Positions 7,592 to 15,766 of a DNA stretch of 17,442 nt are shown here, piece by piece; the first letter of the stretch is position 1; each line of letters opens with the position of its first letter. The stretch lies in the NCBI GenBank assembly GCA_002414205.1, contig DHYQ01000072.1, positions 20,350 through 37,791 of the forward strand, read 5' to 3'. This stretch comes from Gallionellaceae bacterium UBA5126. GTDB lineage: Bacteria > Pseudomonadota > Gammaproteobacteria > Burkholderiales > Gallionellaceae. The notes under the pieces are model-generated. The model was not told the origin of the DNA. It saw only the letters and a list, made by a program, of their open reading frames with translations, and ran no database searches. Both the position numbers and the translations under genes were made by a program.

Positions 7592-9238
7592 CTACTCCAA
7601 GTTGTAGTTGTTCAAACTAGCTTTCAATTCATCCATCTTTTTGCGAAAAGCGTCTATTTTGGATGGTATGTCGCGCAACATGCGCTCCTTGATCTGTAAT
7701 GTTTCCTCCCCATAACCCAAGGCACTCACCAAATTATGCTCAGCACGATTAAGGCTTGCCAATATGACAGTGTTTTCACTGAGGATTTGGTCATACAAAT
7801 AGGTATTTCGATATTGCTGTTGAATGAAACAGGCGAATTTGCCAATGAGTTCAGCATCTGCGTCCAGCTTACCCAATTGCGCTTGCAGCATTTCAGTGCC
7901 AGTTGAAGATAACCAATCGAACAGCCGGTCGATGGTGTAAATCGTAAAGGCTGTCACCAAGCCTGTCAGGATGCCTGTAAGCACCGGGGCAATGGTATCT
8001 GCAAGTGGAACCAAGATAGGAATGGTCAATAAAAATCCCTTGACGGACTCTTCAAACATCATTCCCAAAGAGCTTGTAATAACCCCTGCAATAATTTTTG
8101 TTACGGAACGGGCAATTTCCATTGTGGAAACATTCGGAGGTGGAGATACAAGCATCTTAATTGCATCCCACAACCCTTTTATTCCCTCCCGGATTATCGT
8201 GACTATTTTCGCCGCAGTCGTTACAAAATTGTTGATTACAAAGGTTAAAAAGTTGCTGATGAAACCTTGTGTTCCACCCGCAATAAAAGCATCGAATGCT
8301 TTATCCATCTTACTTTGTACGCGTTCCAGAACTTTCTTCAAGCTGATAATAATTTCATCTACCAATCCCGTTTCTGGTGGTGGCTGTTTAACAATTCGGG
8401 AAATTTCAAGATATGAACCGTTGACGAATTCAAACATCAACACCCCCATCGCTTGGCGCAAGGCATTTTTTCCAGCCTCTTTCGCGCCGGACTCCAATAA
8501 TTCTTTTCCCTGCTTTTTAATTTGAGCATGCAAAATTTCTTTTGATACATGCTCTTCTGCAACGGCAACGGTTTCGTTTAGCTTCTGCTTGTCAATATCA
8601 AAGGATTCGGCATTGGTTTTTCCGGGATCTTTTTTCCTAGGTGCCTCAGCCCATTCTCGCTTGTCTTTGTCTTGCATGGATTGATTGATACTGCTTTCAC
8701 ATGCAACGAGATTTTCAGGTGCATTGGCGATTTGTACTCGTTGCTCCTTAGTGGTAAACAAATTAGCCTCGGCACTTTTTTCAATGGCGTTGACAGGAAC
8801 CACATGATCCAAATGCGTTTGGCCGTCTTTGGTTAATTCTTTACCGGTGTAGGCACTTGTGATGCCTTCATTTTCCTGAAATGTTTTTTTACGCTTTTTG
8901 GATAAATCCTCGTCATATGCTTTGCGATCAACTGGATTATTCAAGCTATCTTGATGTTGCTTGTACCTGCTACCGTCTTCGTCAGTTGCCACAATTCCTT
9001 TTTCAAAATTATGCACAGTGGTGACATTGCCACCTGCTTTGTCTTCAAACATGGCTGAGGACAGTCCGAAAGGGCCAATAATTTGCTGAACAACTTGTTC
9101 CCGGCAGCTCATTAACAGCTCATCAAATCTTTTTTCACGCAGCGTCTTTTTGCTGACTACGAATGACGAAACTTCCTTGTTCGTATATTCAGAAGGTACT
9201 TTACCTGCGACGATATTTTCATCTGGTTGGTTGCTCAT
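7592..9238 (-). CDS. Membrane protein with N-terminal HNH-like nuclease domain
   Basis: A 548-residue protein of no family I can name. Residues about 125-197 read as an HNH (beta-beta-alpha metal) nuclease: Y130-T-G-K, then LDHVVPVN (143-150, D144-H145), then PENLVA (174-179, N176), then SSINQSMQDKDKREW with N185 and K191 in place of the final CHxxK-type element. No zinc-knuckle CxxC pairs are present. Residues 1-120 are charged and mostly helical. Hydrophobic, Gly-rich segments follow at about 323-348, 376-396 and 402-436, enough for three or four membrane helices. A helical C-terminal part (about 445-548) completes it. The start ATG has a strong AAGGAG 6 nt upstream. The gene follows tldD by 54 bp and is coupled to the coiled-coil gene. 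GC is about 37-43% in sampled lines (23/60 at 8041, 22/60 at 8521), far below tldD, suggesting transfer. Unlike colicins, the nuclease is N-terminal and no immunity gene is apparent. Confidence 0.85.
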   Translation of the reverse strand: MSNQPDENIVAGKVPSEYTNKEVSSFVVSKKTLREKRFDELLMSCREQVVQQIIGPFGLSSAMFEDKAGGNVTTVHNFEKGIVATDEDGSRYKQHQDSLNNPVDRKAYDEDLSKKRKKTFQENEGITSAYTGKELTKDGQTHLDHVVPVNAIEKSAEANLFTTKEQRVQIANAPENLVACESSINQSMQDKDKREWAEAPRKKDPGKTNAESFDIDKQKLNETVAVAEEHVSKEILHAQIKKQGKELLESGAKEAGKNALRQAMGVLMFEFVNGSYLEISRIVKQPPPETGLVDEIIISLKKVLERVQSKMDKAFDAFIAGGTQGFISNFLTFVINNFVTTAAKIVTIIREGIKGLWDAIKMLVSPPPNVSTMEIARSVTKIIAGVITSSLGMMFEESVKGFLLTIPILVPLADTIAPVLTGILTGLVTAFTIYTIDRLFDWLSSTGTEMLQAQLGKLDADAELIGKFACFIQQQYRNTYLYDQILSENTVILASLNRAEHNLVSALGYGEETLQIKERMLRDIPSKIDAFRKKMDELKASLNNYNLE

Positions 9239-9278
9239 CTTCGCTCCTTGGTTTGGTAGTGCGATTTTTTGCGAGAAA

Positions 9279-9293
9279 GAATTTCCGAAATTC
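9279..9293. promoter_or_regulatory. Perfect 15-bp palindrome between tldD and the HNH gene
   Basis: GAATTTC (9279-9285) and GAAATTC (9287-9293) are exact inverted copies around one central base, starting in the last base of the tldD stop codon and 41 bp upstream of the HNH gene start. The very small loop argues against a transcription terminator. The size and position suit a repressor operator, or a junction scar where the low-GC block joins tldD. No clear -35/-10 pair was found beside it. Confidence 0.45.
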
Positions 9294-10738
9294 TACACCG
9301 TCCCCCCCACCGTCAACCCGTCAATCCGCAGCGTCGGTTGTCCCACGCCGACCGGGACGCTTTGCCCTTCTTTGCCACACGTCCCCACGCCGGGGTCGAG
9401 TTTGAGGTCGTTGCCGATCATGCTGATGCGGGTGAGGGCGTCGGGGCCGTTGCCGATGAGGGTCGCGCCTTTGACCGGGCGGGTCACTTTGCCGTTTTCG
9501 ATGAGATAGGCTTCGGCGGTGGAGAAGACGAATTTGCCGCTGGTAATATCGACTTGTCCGCCGCCGAAGTTGACGGCGTACAGGCCGTTTTTGACCGAGG
9601 CGATGATTTCCGCCGGGTCTTTGTCGCCGTTGAGCATGTAGGTGTTGGTCATGCGCGGCATGGGCAGGTGGGCGAATGATTCGCGCCGCCCGTTGCCCGT
9701 CACAGGCACGCCCATCAGGCGGGCATTGAGACTGTCTTGCAGATAGCCTTTCAAAATACCGTTTTCAATCAAGGTGGTGCATTGTGTTTCGTTGCCTTCA
9801 TCGTCGATTTGCAACGAGCCGCGCCGGTTGGCGAGCGTGCCGTCATCCACCACGGTCACACCTTCCGAGGCCACGCGCTGGCCGACGCGTCCGGAGAAGG
9901 CGGAGCTGCCTTTGCGGTTGAAGTCGCCTTCCAGCCCGTGGCCGACGGCTTCGTGCAGCAAAATGCCGGGCCAGCCGTTGCCGAGTACCACGGTCATGTT
10001 GCCCGCCGGGGCGGGGTCGGCATCTAGGTTGACCACGGCCTGATGCACGGCGTCGCGGGCGTATTGTTGCAGCAGCGCATCGTCGAAATGGTCGTAGCCG
10101 AAACGTCCGCCGCCGCCGCCGGAGCCTTGTTCGCGCTTGCCGTTGCTTTCGATAATCACGGTCAGCGACAGGCGCACCAGCGGGCGGATGTCGGCGTTCA
10201 GCACACCGTCGCTGCGCGCCACCAGCACTTCGCCGTAGCTGCCGGACAGGCTGGCCATGACTTGCACCACACGCGGGTCGAGGGCGCGGGCGTAGCCTTC
10301 CAGCCGCTCCAGCAGCGCCACTTTGGCGGCGTCCTTCAGACTGGCAATCGGGTCATGCGGCAGATACAGCTCGCGCCGGGTGCCGCGTTTCAGCATGGGT
10401 ACGCTACGGTTTTCGCCCTGTGCGGCGATGGCGCGGGTGGCTTTGGCGGCGCTTTCCAGGGCGTCCAGGCTGATGTCATCGGAATAGGCGAAGGCGGTTT
10501 TTTCACCGCTGATGGCGCGCACGCCCACGCCCTGGTCGATGCTGAAACTGCCGGATTTGACGATGCCCTCTTCCAGCGCCCAGCTTTCCGCCCGGCGGTA
10601 TTGGAAATACAAATCGGCGTAGTCCAAGCGGTGGCTGAACATCTGCCCGAACACGCGCTCGATTTTGCCCGCGTCCAGCGCGTAGGGTTGCCACAAGGTT
10701 TGTTCAGCGGTGGTGAAAAGCGTGTCGTGGGTGGTCAT
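9293..10738 (-). CDS. tldD: TldD metalloprotease
   Basis: A 481-residue TldD, the full family length. TldD pairs with TldE/PmbA as a zinc peptidase that degrades unfolded peptides and matures microcin B17 in E. coli; its bacterial house role includes CcdA turnover. The zinc motif HEAVGH is at 262-267, and the third ligand is the Cys of [11 protein letters not shown] (C454). The Gly-rich run [10 protein letters not shown] (205-214) and [19 protein letters not shown] (400-418) are also typical. The start ATG has no good Shine-Dalgarno (GAGG lies 13 nt upstream), but the N-terminal alignment with the family is natural. It follows the nitrilase gene on the same strand, but 244 bp of palindromic repeats separate them. 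The partner pmbA/tldE is not in the window. The stop codon touches a 15-bp palindrome that precedes the HNH gene. Confidence 0.97.
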   Translation of the reverse strand: MTTHDTLFTTAEQTLWQPYALDAGKIERVFGQMFSHRLDYADLYFQYRRAESWALEEGIVKSGSFSIDQGVGVRAISGEKTAFAYSDDISLDALESAAKATRAIAAQGENRSVPMLKRGTRRELYLPHDPIASLKDAAKVALLERLEGYARALDPRVVQVMASLSGSYGEVLVARSDGVLNADIRPLVRLSLTVIIESNGKREQGSGGGGGRFGYDHFDDALLQQYARDAVHQAVVNLDADPAPAGNMTVVLGNGWPGILLHEAVGHGLEGDFNRKGSSAFSGRVGQRVASEGVTVVDDGTLANRRGSLQIDDEGNETQCTTLIENGILKGYLQDSLNARLMGVPVTGNGRRESFAHLPMPRMTNTYMLNGDKDPAEIIASVKNGLYAVNFGGGQVDITSGKFVFSTAEAYLIENGKVTRPVKGATLIGNGPDALTRISMIGNDLKLDPGVGTCGKEGQSVPVGVGQPTLRIDGLTVGGTV

Positions 10739-10760
10739 GGTGGTTTAACGGCCTCAAAAA

Positions 10761-10846
10761 GTAGGTTGGGTTGAGCGTCAGCGAAGCCCAACATTCACCG
10801 TGGCGAATCGTATTTGTTGGGCTGCGCTGCGCTCAACCCAACCTAC
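10761..10846. repeat. Long inverted repeat of the GTAGGTTGGG type
   Basis: Perfect 17-bp arms GTAGGTTGGGTTGAGCG (10761-10777) and its complement (10830-10846) enclose a second pairing layer (CAGCGAAGCCCAACA at 10779-10793 against TGTTGGGCTGCGCTG at 10815-10829, one mismatch). The whole would fold into a stem of about 32 bp. It sits between nit and tldD. Elements with these GTAGGTTGGG ends are dispersed in many proteobacterial genomes and behave like non-autonomous REP/MITE elements. That assignment is from memory; no transposase is nearby. Confidence 0.75.
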
Positions 10847-10857
10847 GGGATTACATT

Positions 10858-10980
10858 CCCTCCCCCTTGCAGGGGGAGGGTTAGGGTGGGGGTAGAAGTT
10901 TTGCCACGATGCGACGATTCAACCCCCATCCCCATTGCCCCCTCGCTATGCTCTCCCCCCTGCCAGGGGGAAGGAGTTGA
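10858..10980. repeat. Twin G/C-tract palindromic units in inverted arrangement
   Basis: The first unit is a perfect hairpin: CCCTCCCCC (10858-10866), loop TTGCA, GGGGGAGGG (10872-10880), then TTAGGGTGGGGGT. The second (about 10921-10975) runs the other way: AACCCCCATCCCC, then CCCCC/GGGGG arms around TGCCA (10956-10970). Together they make a BIME-like inverted pair, and the second unit carries about 20 extra bases. It ends near the stop of the nitrilase gene and could act as a transcript stabiliser or attenuator between nit and tldD. Confidence 0.6.
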
Positions 10981-10982
10981 GG

Positions 10983-11819
10983 TTAGCACTTATGCAAGGT
11001 GCGATGGGTCAGCGCGGGCAGGCTGTTGCGCACGCTGGTCTGGTAGTTCGGGTTGACCTCTGCCACCACCACGCCGGAGCCGCGTGGCAGGCGATCCAGC
11101 ACGCGGCCCCAAGGATCCACGATCATGCTGTTGCCGTGGGTTTCGCGTCCGTTGATGTGATAGCCGCCTTGCGCCGAGGCAATCACGTAGGCCAAGTTTT
11201 CAATGGCGCGGGCGCGCAGCAAGACTTCCCAGTGCATCTTGCCGGTGGTTTCGGTAAAGGCGGCGGGCAGCACGATCAGGTCAACATCGCCCATAGCGCG
11301 GAATAGCTCCGGGAAGCGCAGGTCGTAGCACACCGCCAGGCCGATGCGGCCAAACGGGGTATCCACCGTCACCACTTCGTTGCCGGGCTGGATGGTTTCC
11401 GCTTCGTGGTAATGCTCGGTGCCGAGGTCGAGGTTGAACAAGTGAATTTTGTCGTAACGCGCCACTTGCTGGCCTTGGTCGTCATACACCAGACAACTGT
11501 TCAGCACCTTGTCCGGGCTGTCGGCGGCCAGTGGAATGGAGCCGCCGACCAGCCAGATGTTGAAATAGCGGGCGGTTTCGCTCAGAAAATTCTGGATTTG
11601 CCCGCTGCCAGGCTGTTCGCGCACTTGAATTTTGTCCTGCTCGGTCATGCCCATGAGCGGAAAGAATTCCGGCAACACCACCAGCTTTGCCCCTTGTTCC
11701 ACCGCTTTGCCAATCAGGCGGCGGGCTTCGCTCAAGTTGCCGGATACCTTGGGGCCGGAGGCCATCTGGATGGCAGCGACTTTGAAGGGTTGGGTTGTAC
11801 GCGTAAAAGTGGCGGACAT
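10983..11819 (-). CDS. Nitrilase-superfamily amidase (Nit1/deaminated glutathione amidase type)
   Basis: A 278-residue carbon-nitrogen hydrolase. The Glu-Lys-Cys catalytic triad is plain: E51 in LPEFFPLMG, K124 in YDKIHLFN, C164 in AVCYDLRFPELFR. HLFNLDLG, RFPELFR and the segment with RARAIENLAYV (202-212) are those of the Nit branch, whose bacterial members hydrolyse deaminated glutathione to alpha-ketoglutarate and Cys-Gly. That substrate is inferred from the family; omega-amidase activity is the main alternative. It is cytoplasmic, with no signal peptide. A GAAAGAGAG sequence ends 6 nt upstream of the ATG. The start is 26 bp after the yhdP stop on the same strand, so it is surely in an operon with yhdP; yhdP-nit-tldD is a common order in betaproteobacteria. 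Confidence 0.93.
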   Translation of the reverse strand: MSATFTRTTQPFKVAAIQMASGPKVSGNLSEARRLIGKAVEQGAKLVVLPEFFPLMGMTEQDKIQVREQPGSGQIQNFLSETARYFNIWLVGGSIPLAADSPDKVLNSCLVYDDQGQQVARYDKIHLFNLDLGTEHYHEAETIQPGNEVVTVDTPFGRIGLAVCYDLRFPELFRAMGDVDLIVLPAAFTETTGKMHWEVLLRARAIENLAYVIASAQGGYHINGRETHGNSMIVDPWGRVLDRLPRGSGVVVAEVNPNYQTSVRNSLPALTHRTLHKC

Positions 11820-11845
11820 AACGTTCTCTCTTTCTGACGGTTTGG

Positions 11846-14800
11846 TTATTTTTCGGGTTTGGTGACGGGGGCGGGTACAGTCGTGGCACCCGCCTTGACC
11901 ACCACGGGGTCGCTCAGGCTGCCGGTAATATTGTATTGAAATGAGACCAGTTTATCGAATGGATTTCCCATCACTTTACTCAACACCAGCGTACCTACGC
12001 CCACCAGTGGGCCACCGGCAAAGCCGCTTAACAACGACAAGCTCTCACTGACGGTCGGCAAAATTTCCACGCGCAGGTTTTGAGTTTCCTGTGTCAAATT
12101 GACCCAGCCGCGCATGGTGACCTTGGCTGCGGAACCGTCAATGTGTAGATCCTGGGTGCTGAGGACGCCCTTCTTCAGCGTGGCGTTGCCATTGATGTTG
12201 TCAAACTGGAAGCCTTGGCTGAAAACATCGGTGAAGTCCAGTGTGATATGGCGCGGCAGGGCTTGCAGGCTGAGGATGCCCAACAGCTTGGCAATGCCTG
12301 GCTCGATTTTCAAAAAACGTCCCTTGCCGGTGTCCAGCTTGAGGTTGCCATCCAGCGTGGCGTAGTCAAACGCCATGGGGGTGTTGTTCCAAGCCAGTTG
12401 CGCGCTCAAGGTGCCGCTGCCGTTTTCCACGGTATTGGGAAAGCCAGAACGGGCCAGCACCTTGCCGGCATCACTGATATGCAAGCTGGCGCTCAGCTCG
12501 GTGCGCGGCTGTTTGCCGCCGTGCCACACGCCGCTGCCATGCAAGGTGCCATCAGGATTCAAAACATCCACTTGCTGTAATTGCCAGCCGTGTGCCAGCG
12601 GCTGACCGCTGAGGTGTACCTTGCCAATTTGCTTGTTGCGGATTTGCAATTGCTCGATGTCAATTTCCAGCGCGGGCAAGTTGGCGGGATTCAGGGGGGC
12701 GGTCTGAGGCTCGTTGTCGCTAGGAGTGTTATTGGCCGCTTCCTCACGGTTGCTGACCTGCCAGTTGAGATAGCGCAGGCGGGCTTGTAAACGGCCTGAT
12801 TGCTGCGGTTGCCACAGCAAGTCGCCGTTAATCACGGGGCTGACCAGATTCAGCGCGTAGCCCGCTGCCGTTGGCTGGCCGTTCAGGGTCAGGTCGGTGA
12901 TGTACTGCCGATGGGCGTTCACCCGCGCGATATGTAGCCCACGGATGGCGATGGGCAGCGGCGTGGCGGCCTGGTTGGGTTGGGTCGGCCAGCCGTGGAG
13001 CGCACATTCGGCGATCTCGCCGGTGATCCACAGGCCATCTTCGTCTATCCAGTTACCTCGGCCACCCAAGTTCAGAGTGCCGCGTTGCAGGCGTCCATCG
13101 GCACTGCGGCGCACCCGGCCACTCAGCAGCGCACCGAGTTGCACCTGCATATCGTCGCTACCATCGCCTTGGCCCTGACTTTCAACCTGCAAGGGCCAGA
13201 TGGTCTCGGCCATTTTGTGCAAAGGTGCGGGCAGATCTGACTGCAAGCCTTGCAAATCGCTACGGATGACCACGTGTGGTTGGCGATTGCGCACGCTGAT
13301 GTCCGCTTGCCAATGGCTGCTGCCATGGACGGCCTGCCACCAAGGGTGCGGATATTGCGCCGCGAGGGCGGTACTGTTGACCGTGCCATTGGCTTTGGCC
13401 TGTACCACTCCGCCACGGGCTTGCACCTCGATGTCACAGGGGCCACCGAGCACGTTGGCGTGGACATTTTGGGTATGAAAATCCGCCTCGCTGAATTTCA
13501 GTTCGCCATTCAGTTGTTGTAACAACGGAATGCCGCTGCCCAGATTCAGGGTGTTATCAAGTAAAAAATAACTGCCGGTGACTTCAGCGTGGGGCACGCC
13601 GACTTCCGGCAGGCGCACTTTCAAATCCAGATGTCCTTTGCCACTGGCTTGCAAGCGGTCGGTAAAGCCTTGGGCGTAGTTGCGAATTGGGCTGCCTTGT
13701 ACCAAGCGCAAAAAATCGGGGCTCTCGGCAGAGGCGTCCACCATGACGTGCAGCACGGTTTTGGCGCTCATCAAATCGGGAATCTGCACCCCGATACTTT
13801 GTGCGGGCACGCCCAACATATTGGCACCGCTGCTGTTAAACACCATTTGTTTGCCCCGGAACAGCAAGCTACCACTGATGTCATCGACGCTGGGCCAGTC
13901 ATTGGAAAAACGTAGCTTTCCACCCTGTACTGTAGCGCCTAGTTCAAATATTCCATTGTTTTCAAATGGAAAATTTTTCAAATCGCCTTTGATGCGCAAA
14001 TAAAAATCTTCACTGTGACCGGCGAGAATGGCGTTGTGCAGCCAATCGTTCACCGGGCGGCTCAGGGCAAACAGCGGGGTGTAGCGGGCCGTTTTACTGC
14101 CATCGGCACGTTTCAGATGAATGTTGAGATCAAGAAAACCGGGCGAATTGTGTACGGTGCGGTAGTGCAGGTTGGCATTCCCGGCCAGATCGCTGTTTTC
14201 GGCCTGAATATACGGCACGTCGATGCCCCAGGTGTCCCCGTCGTGTTGCCAGTTCAATTGCATGCTCAATTGATCTGCGTGCACCGGCTCACGCAGGATG
14301 CCGGGAACGTCCGCACTGAGCTGTTGTGACTGGATGCGCAAGCTGCCGCTTAAATCATTACCGTCGATGTCCGCCGTGAGATTGCTAAAGCCGGGCAGGT
14401 TGCCATGACGTGCCAGGCCAAAATTTTCAAAATGACCTTTCACCTTGAAATGTTGCGGCAGGGGCAGTGTACCCTCCCAGTTCACATCCAGGCCACTGAG
14501 CTTGCCGTGCGGCGCCAGACCATCCAGTTGGGCGCGCCAGGCCCGTGGCAAGGGCACGAAGTTAGCCAGGGTGACCAGACTTTCCAGTTGCACGGCATTG
14601 GCGCGCATTTCCCCGCTGGCGGGGGTGCGACCTTGCGCATCCTGAATGCGGATGTACACCTCGGTGGAGGGCAGGATGAGGCCGTTATGCAGTTGCACCA
14701 CCAACTTTTCGGTTTGCAGCAAAAAACCACCGGGCAGACTTTGCCAATTGGCGCGCCCACTCAGTTGATGCAGCACCATCGCTGGCACTTCCGGCGATAA

Positions 14801-15673
14801 GCGTGTCACCGCATCTTGCAGGATAAGGTCGCCGGTGAGATGGCTGATTTTGCCGTGATGCAAGTGCATCCAGGCTTGCAGCCCCCCGCGCCCTTGGCTG
14901 AACTCCGGCGGCAGGTTGACCCAGGGGCGCCAGGCGGTGATGTCGGTATGCGCCAGTCGGGCATAGAGTTGACCGCTCCATTCGGGCCAATGGTCAAAGC
15001 TATGCCCGTTGAAATCACCGCGCACGTCCAGTGGTGTGGAGAGACGGGCATCGGGCATGGCTTGCAGGGCAAAGCGGTGACGGTTGAGTTCATTATGGAA
15101 GCGCAGATTCACCGCGCGCAACACCAGATCCGGCGCGGCGCGCAGGGCATCTTGCCACACCAGTTTTCCATCGTGGATGATGACATCCGACTGGCGCAGC
15201 AGCCAGTCGCTCATGTCGTTATTGCCGCCTTGCGCACTGAGTGGAATGCCGCCGATACGGATGTTGCCCTGGCGGTCGCGCTGGATGCGCAGTTCGGCAT
15301 CCTTGATTTCCAGCAGGTCGAAGCGCAGTTGCAGGCTGGATAGCGAGCGCCAGGAAATGCGGATATTCACTTCTGGCAGGATCAGCGCCGGGTGATGTTG
15401 GTTATCCAGCAATTGCACATCACGCAGGTGTAGGCGTGGATTCAAGCCACGCCAATCAGCTTCGATCTGGCTTAGTTTGACTTCTACGCCCAGGCTACGC
15501 TGTATGCGGGCCGTGATTTCGGGCTGAAATTGTGCGATGTTCGGCAGAATAAAGTAGCGCAGTAGCAGAATGTTGAATGCCAGGAGCATGACCATGCCTG
15601 CCAGCAGCCAAGCCAATCGGCGCAGCAGTCGCCGCAGGGGCGTAGACAGAGAGGAAAGTAAAGTCAGGGTCAT
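11846..15673 (-). CDS. yhdP: YhdP family AsmA-like envelope phospholipid transporter
   Basis: A 1275-residue protein, almost the size of E. coli YhdP (1266). One N-terminal membrane helix (about 20-43) is preceded by a basic stretch (RRLLRR, 14-19) and followed by a very long periplasmic beta-rich part that, in this family, bridges the envelope and carries phospholipid to the outer membrane. The first periplasmic segment shows the family pattern G-V-E-V-K-L-S-Q-I-E-A-D-W-R-G-L-N-P (62-79). The end has the conserved block with SLLSGFAGGPLVGVGTLVLS and a final YNITGSLSDP. No frameshift is seen. The ATG has no obvious Shine-Dalgarno; the next in-frame Met lies inside the membrane helix, so this start is preferred. 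It is the first gene of the row with nit and probably tldD, and divergent from glnE. Confidence 0.94.
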   Translation of the reverse strand: MTLTLLSSLSTPLRRLLRRLAWLLAGMVMLLAFNILLLRYFILPNIAQFQPEITARIQRSLGVEVKLSQIEADWRGLNPRLHLRDVQLLDNQHHPALILPEVNIRISWRSLSSLQLRFDLLEIKDAELRIQRDRQGNIRIGGIPLSAQGGNNDMSDWLLRQSDVIIHDGKLVWQDALRAAPDLVLRAVNLRFHNELNRHRFALQAMPDARLSTPLDVRGDFNGHSFDHWPEWSGQLYARLAHTDITAWRPWVNLPPEFSQGRGGLQAWMHLHHGKISHLTGDLILQDAVTRLSPEVPAMVLHQLSGRANWQSLPGGFLLQTEKLVVQLHNGLILPSTEVYIRIQDAQGRTPASGEMRANAVQLESLVTLANFVPLPRAWRAQLDGLAPHGKLSGLDVNWEGTLPLPQHFKVKGHFENFGLARHGNLPGFSNLTADIDGNDLSGSLRIQSQQLSADVPGILREPVHADQLSMQLNWQHDGDTWGIDVPYIQAENSDLAGNANLHYRTVHNSPGFLDLNIHLKRADGSKTARYTPLFALSRPVNDWLHNAILAGHSEDFYLRIKGDLKNFPFENNGIFELGATVQGGKLRFSNDWPSVDDISGSLLFRGKQMVFNSSGANMLGVPAQSIGVQIPDLMSAKTVLHVMVDASAESPDFLRLVQGSPIRNYAQGFTDRLQASGKGHLDLKVRLPEVGVPHAEVTGSYFLLDNTLNLGSGIPLLQQLNGELKFSEADFHTQNVHANVLGGPCDIEVQARGGVVQAKANGTVNSTALAAQYPHPWWQAVHGSSHWQADISVRNRQPHVVIRSDLQGLQSDLPAPLHKMAETIWPLQVESQGQGDGSDDMQVQLGALLSGRVRRSADGRLQRGTLNLGGRGNWIDEDGLWITGEIAECALHGWPTQPNQAATPLPIAIRGLHIARVNAHRQYITDLTLNGQPTAAGYALNLVSPVINGDLLWQPQQSGRLQARLRYLNWQVSNREEAANNTPSDNEPQTAPLNPANLPALEIDIEQLQIRNKQIGKVHLSGQPLAHGWQLQQVDVLNPDGTLHGSGVWHGGKQPRTELSASLHISDAGKVLARSGFPNTVENGSGTLSAQLAWNNTPMAFDYATLDGNLKLDTGKGRFLKIEPGIAKLLGILSLQALPRHITLDFTDVFSQGFQFDNINGNATLKKGVLSTQDLHIDGSAAKVTMRGWVNLTQETQNLRVEILPTVSESLSLLSGFAGGPLVGVGTLVLSKVMGNPFDKLVSFQYNITGSLSDPVVVKAGATTVPAPVTKPEK

Positions 15674-15766
15674 GAAATCGGATTGCCATACATCAAGGGA
15701 GGGGGCGTGCTACGATAAACGCCCAGCGTCTATCGGGGCGCCATTCTACGTGAAGCCTTTGCAACC
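15674..15766. promoter_or_regulatory. Divergent yhdP-glnE intergenic region
   Basis: This 93-bp gap must hold the start signals of both yhdP and glnE. A 6-bp inverted repeat GGGCGT (15703-15708) / ACGCCC (15719-15724) encloses a -10-like TACGAT (15711-15716) on the glnE side, but no -35 at proper spacing accompanies it. I cannot define a promoter more exactly. Confidence 0.4.

Noticed and set aside
7592-9238. Colicin/bacteriocin-type nuclease toxin
   Set aside because: The nuclease-like part is N-terminal rather than C-terminal, there is no receptor or translocation domain, and no small immunity gene follows.
10043-10774. Long plus-strand open frame (243 codons) opposite tldD
   Set aside because: It is antisense to a full-length, motif-complete tldD in high-GC DNA, where such frames arise by chance, and its product has no recognisable domain.
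15683-15716. glnE promoter with TTGCCA and TACGAT
   Set aside because: The spacer is 22 bp, well outside the 16-18 bp usual for sigma-70.
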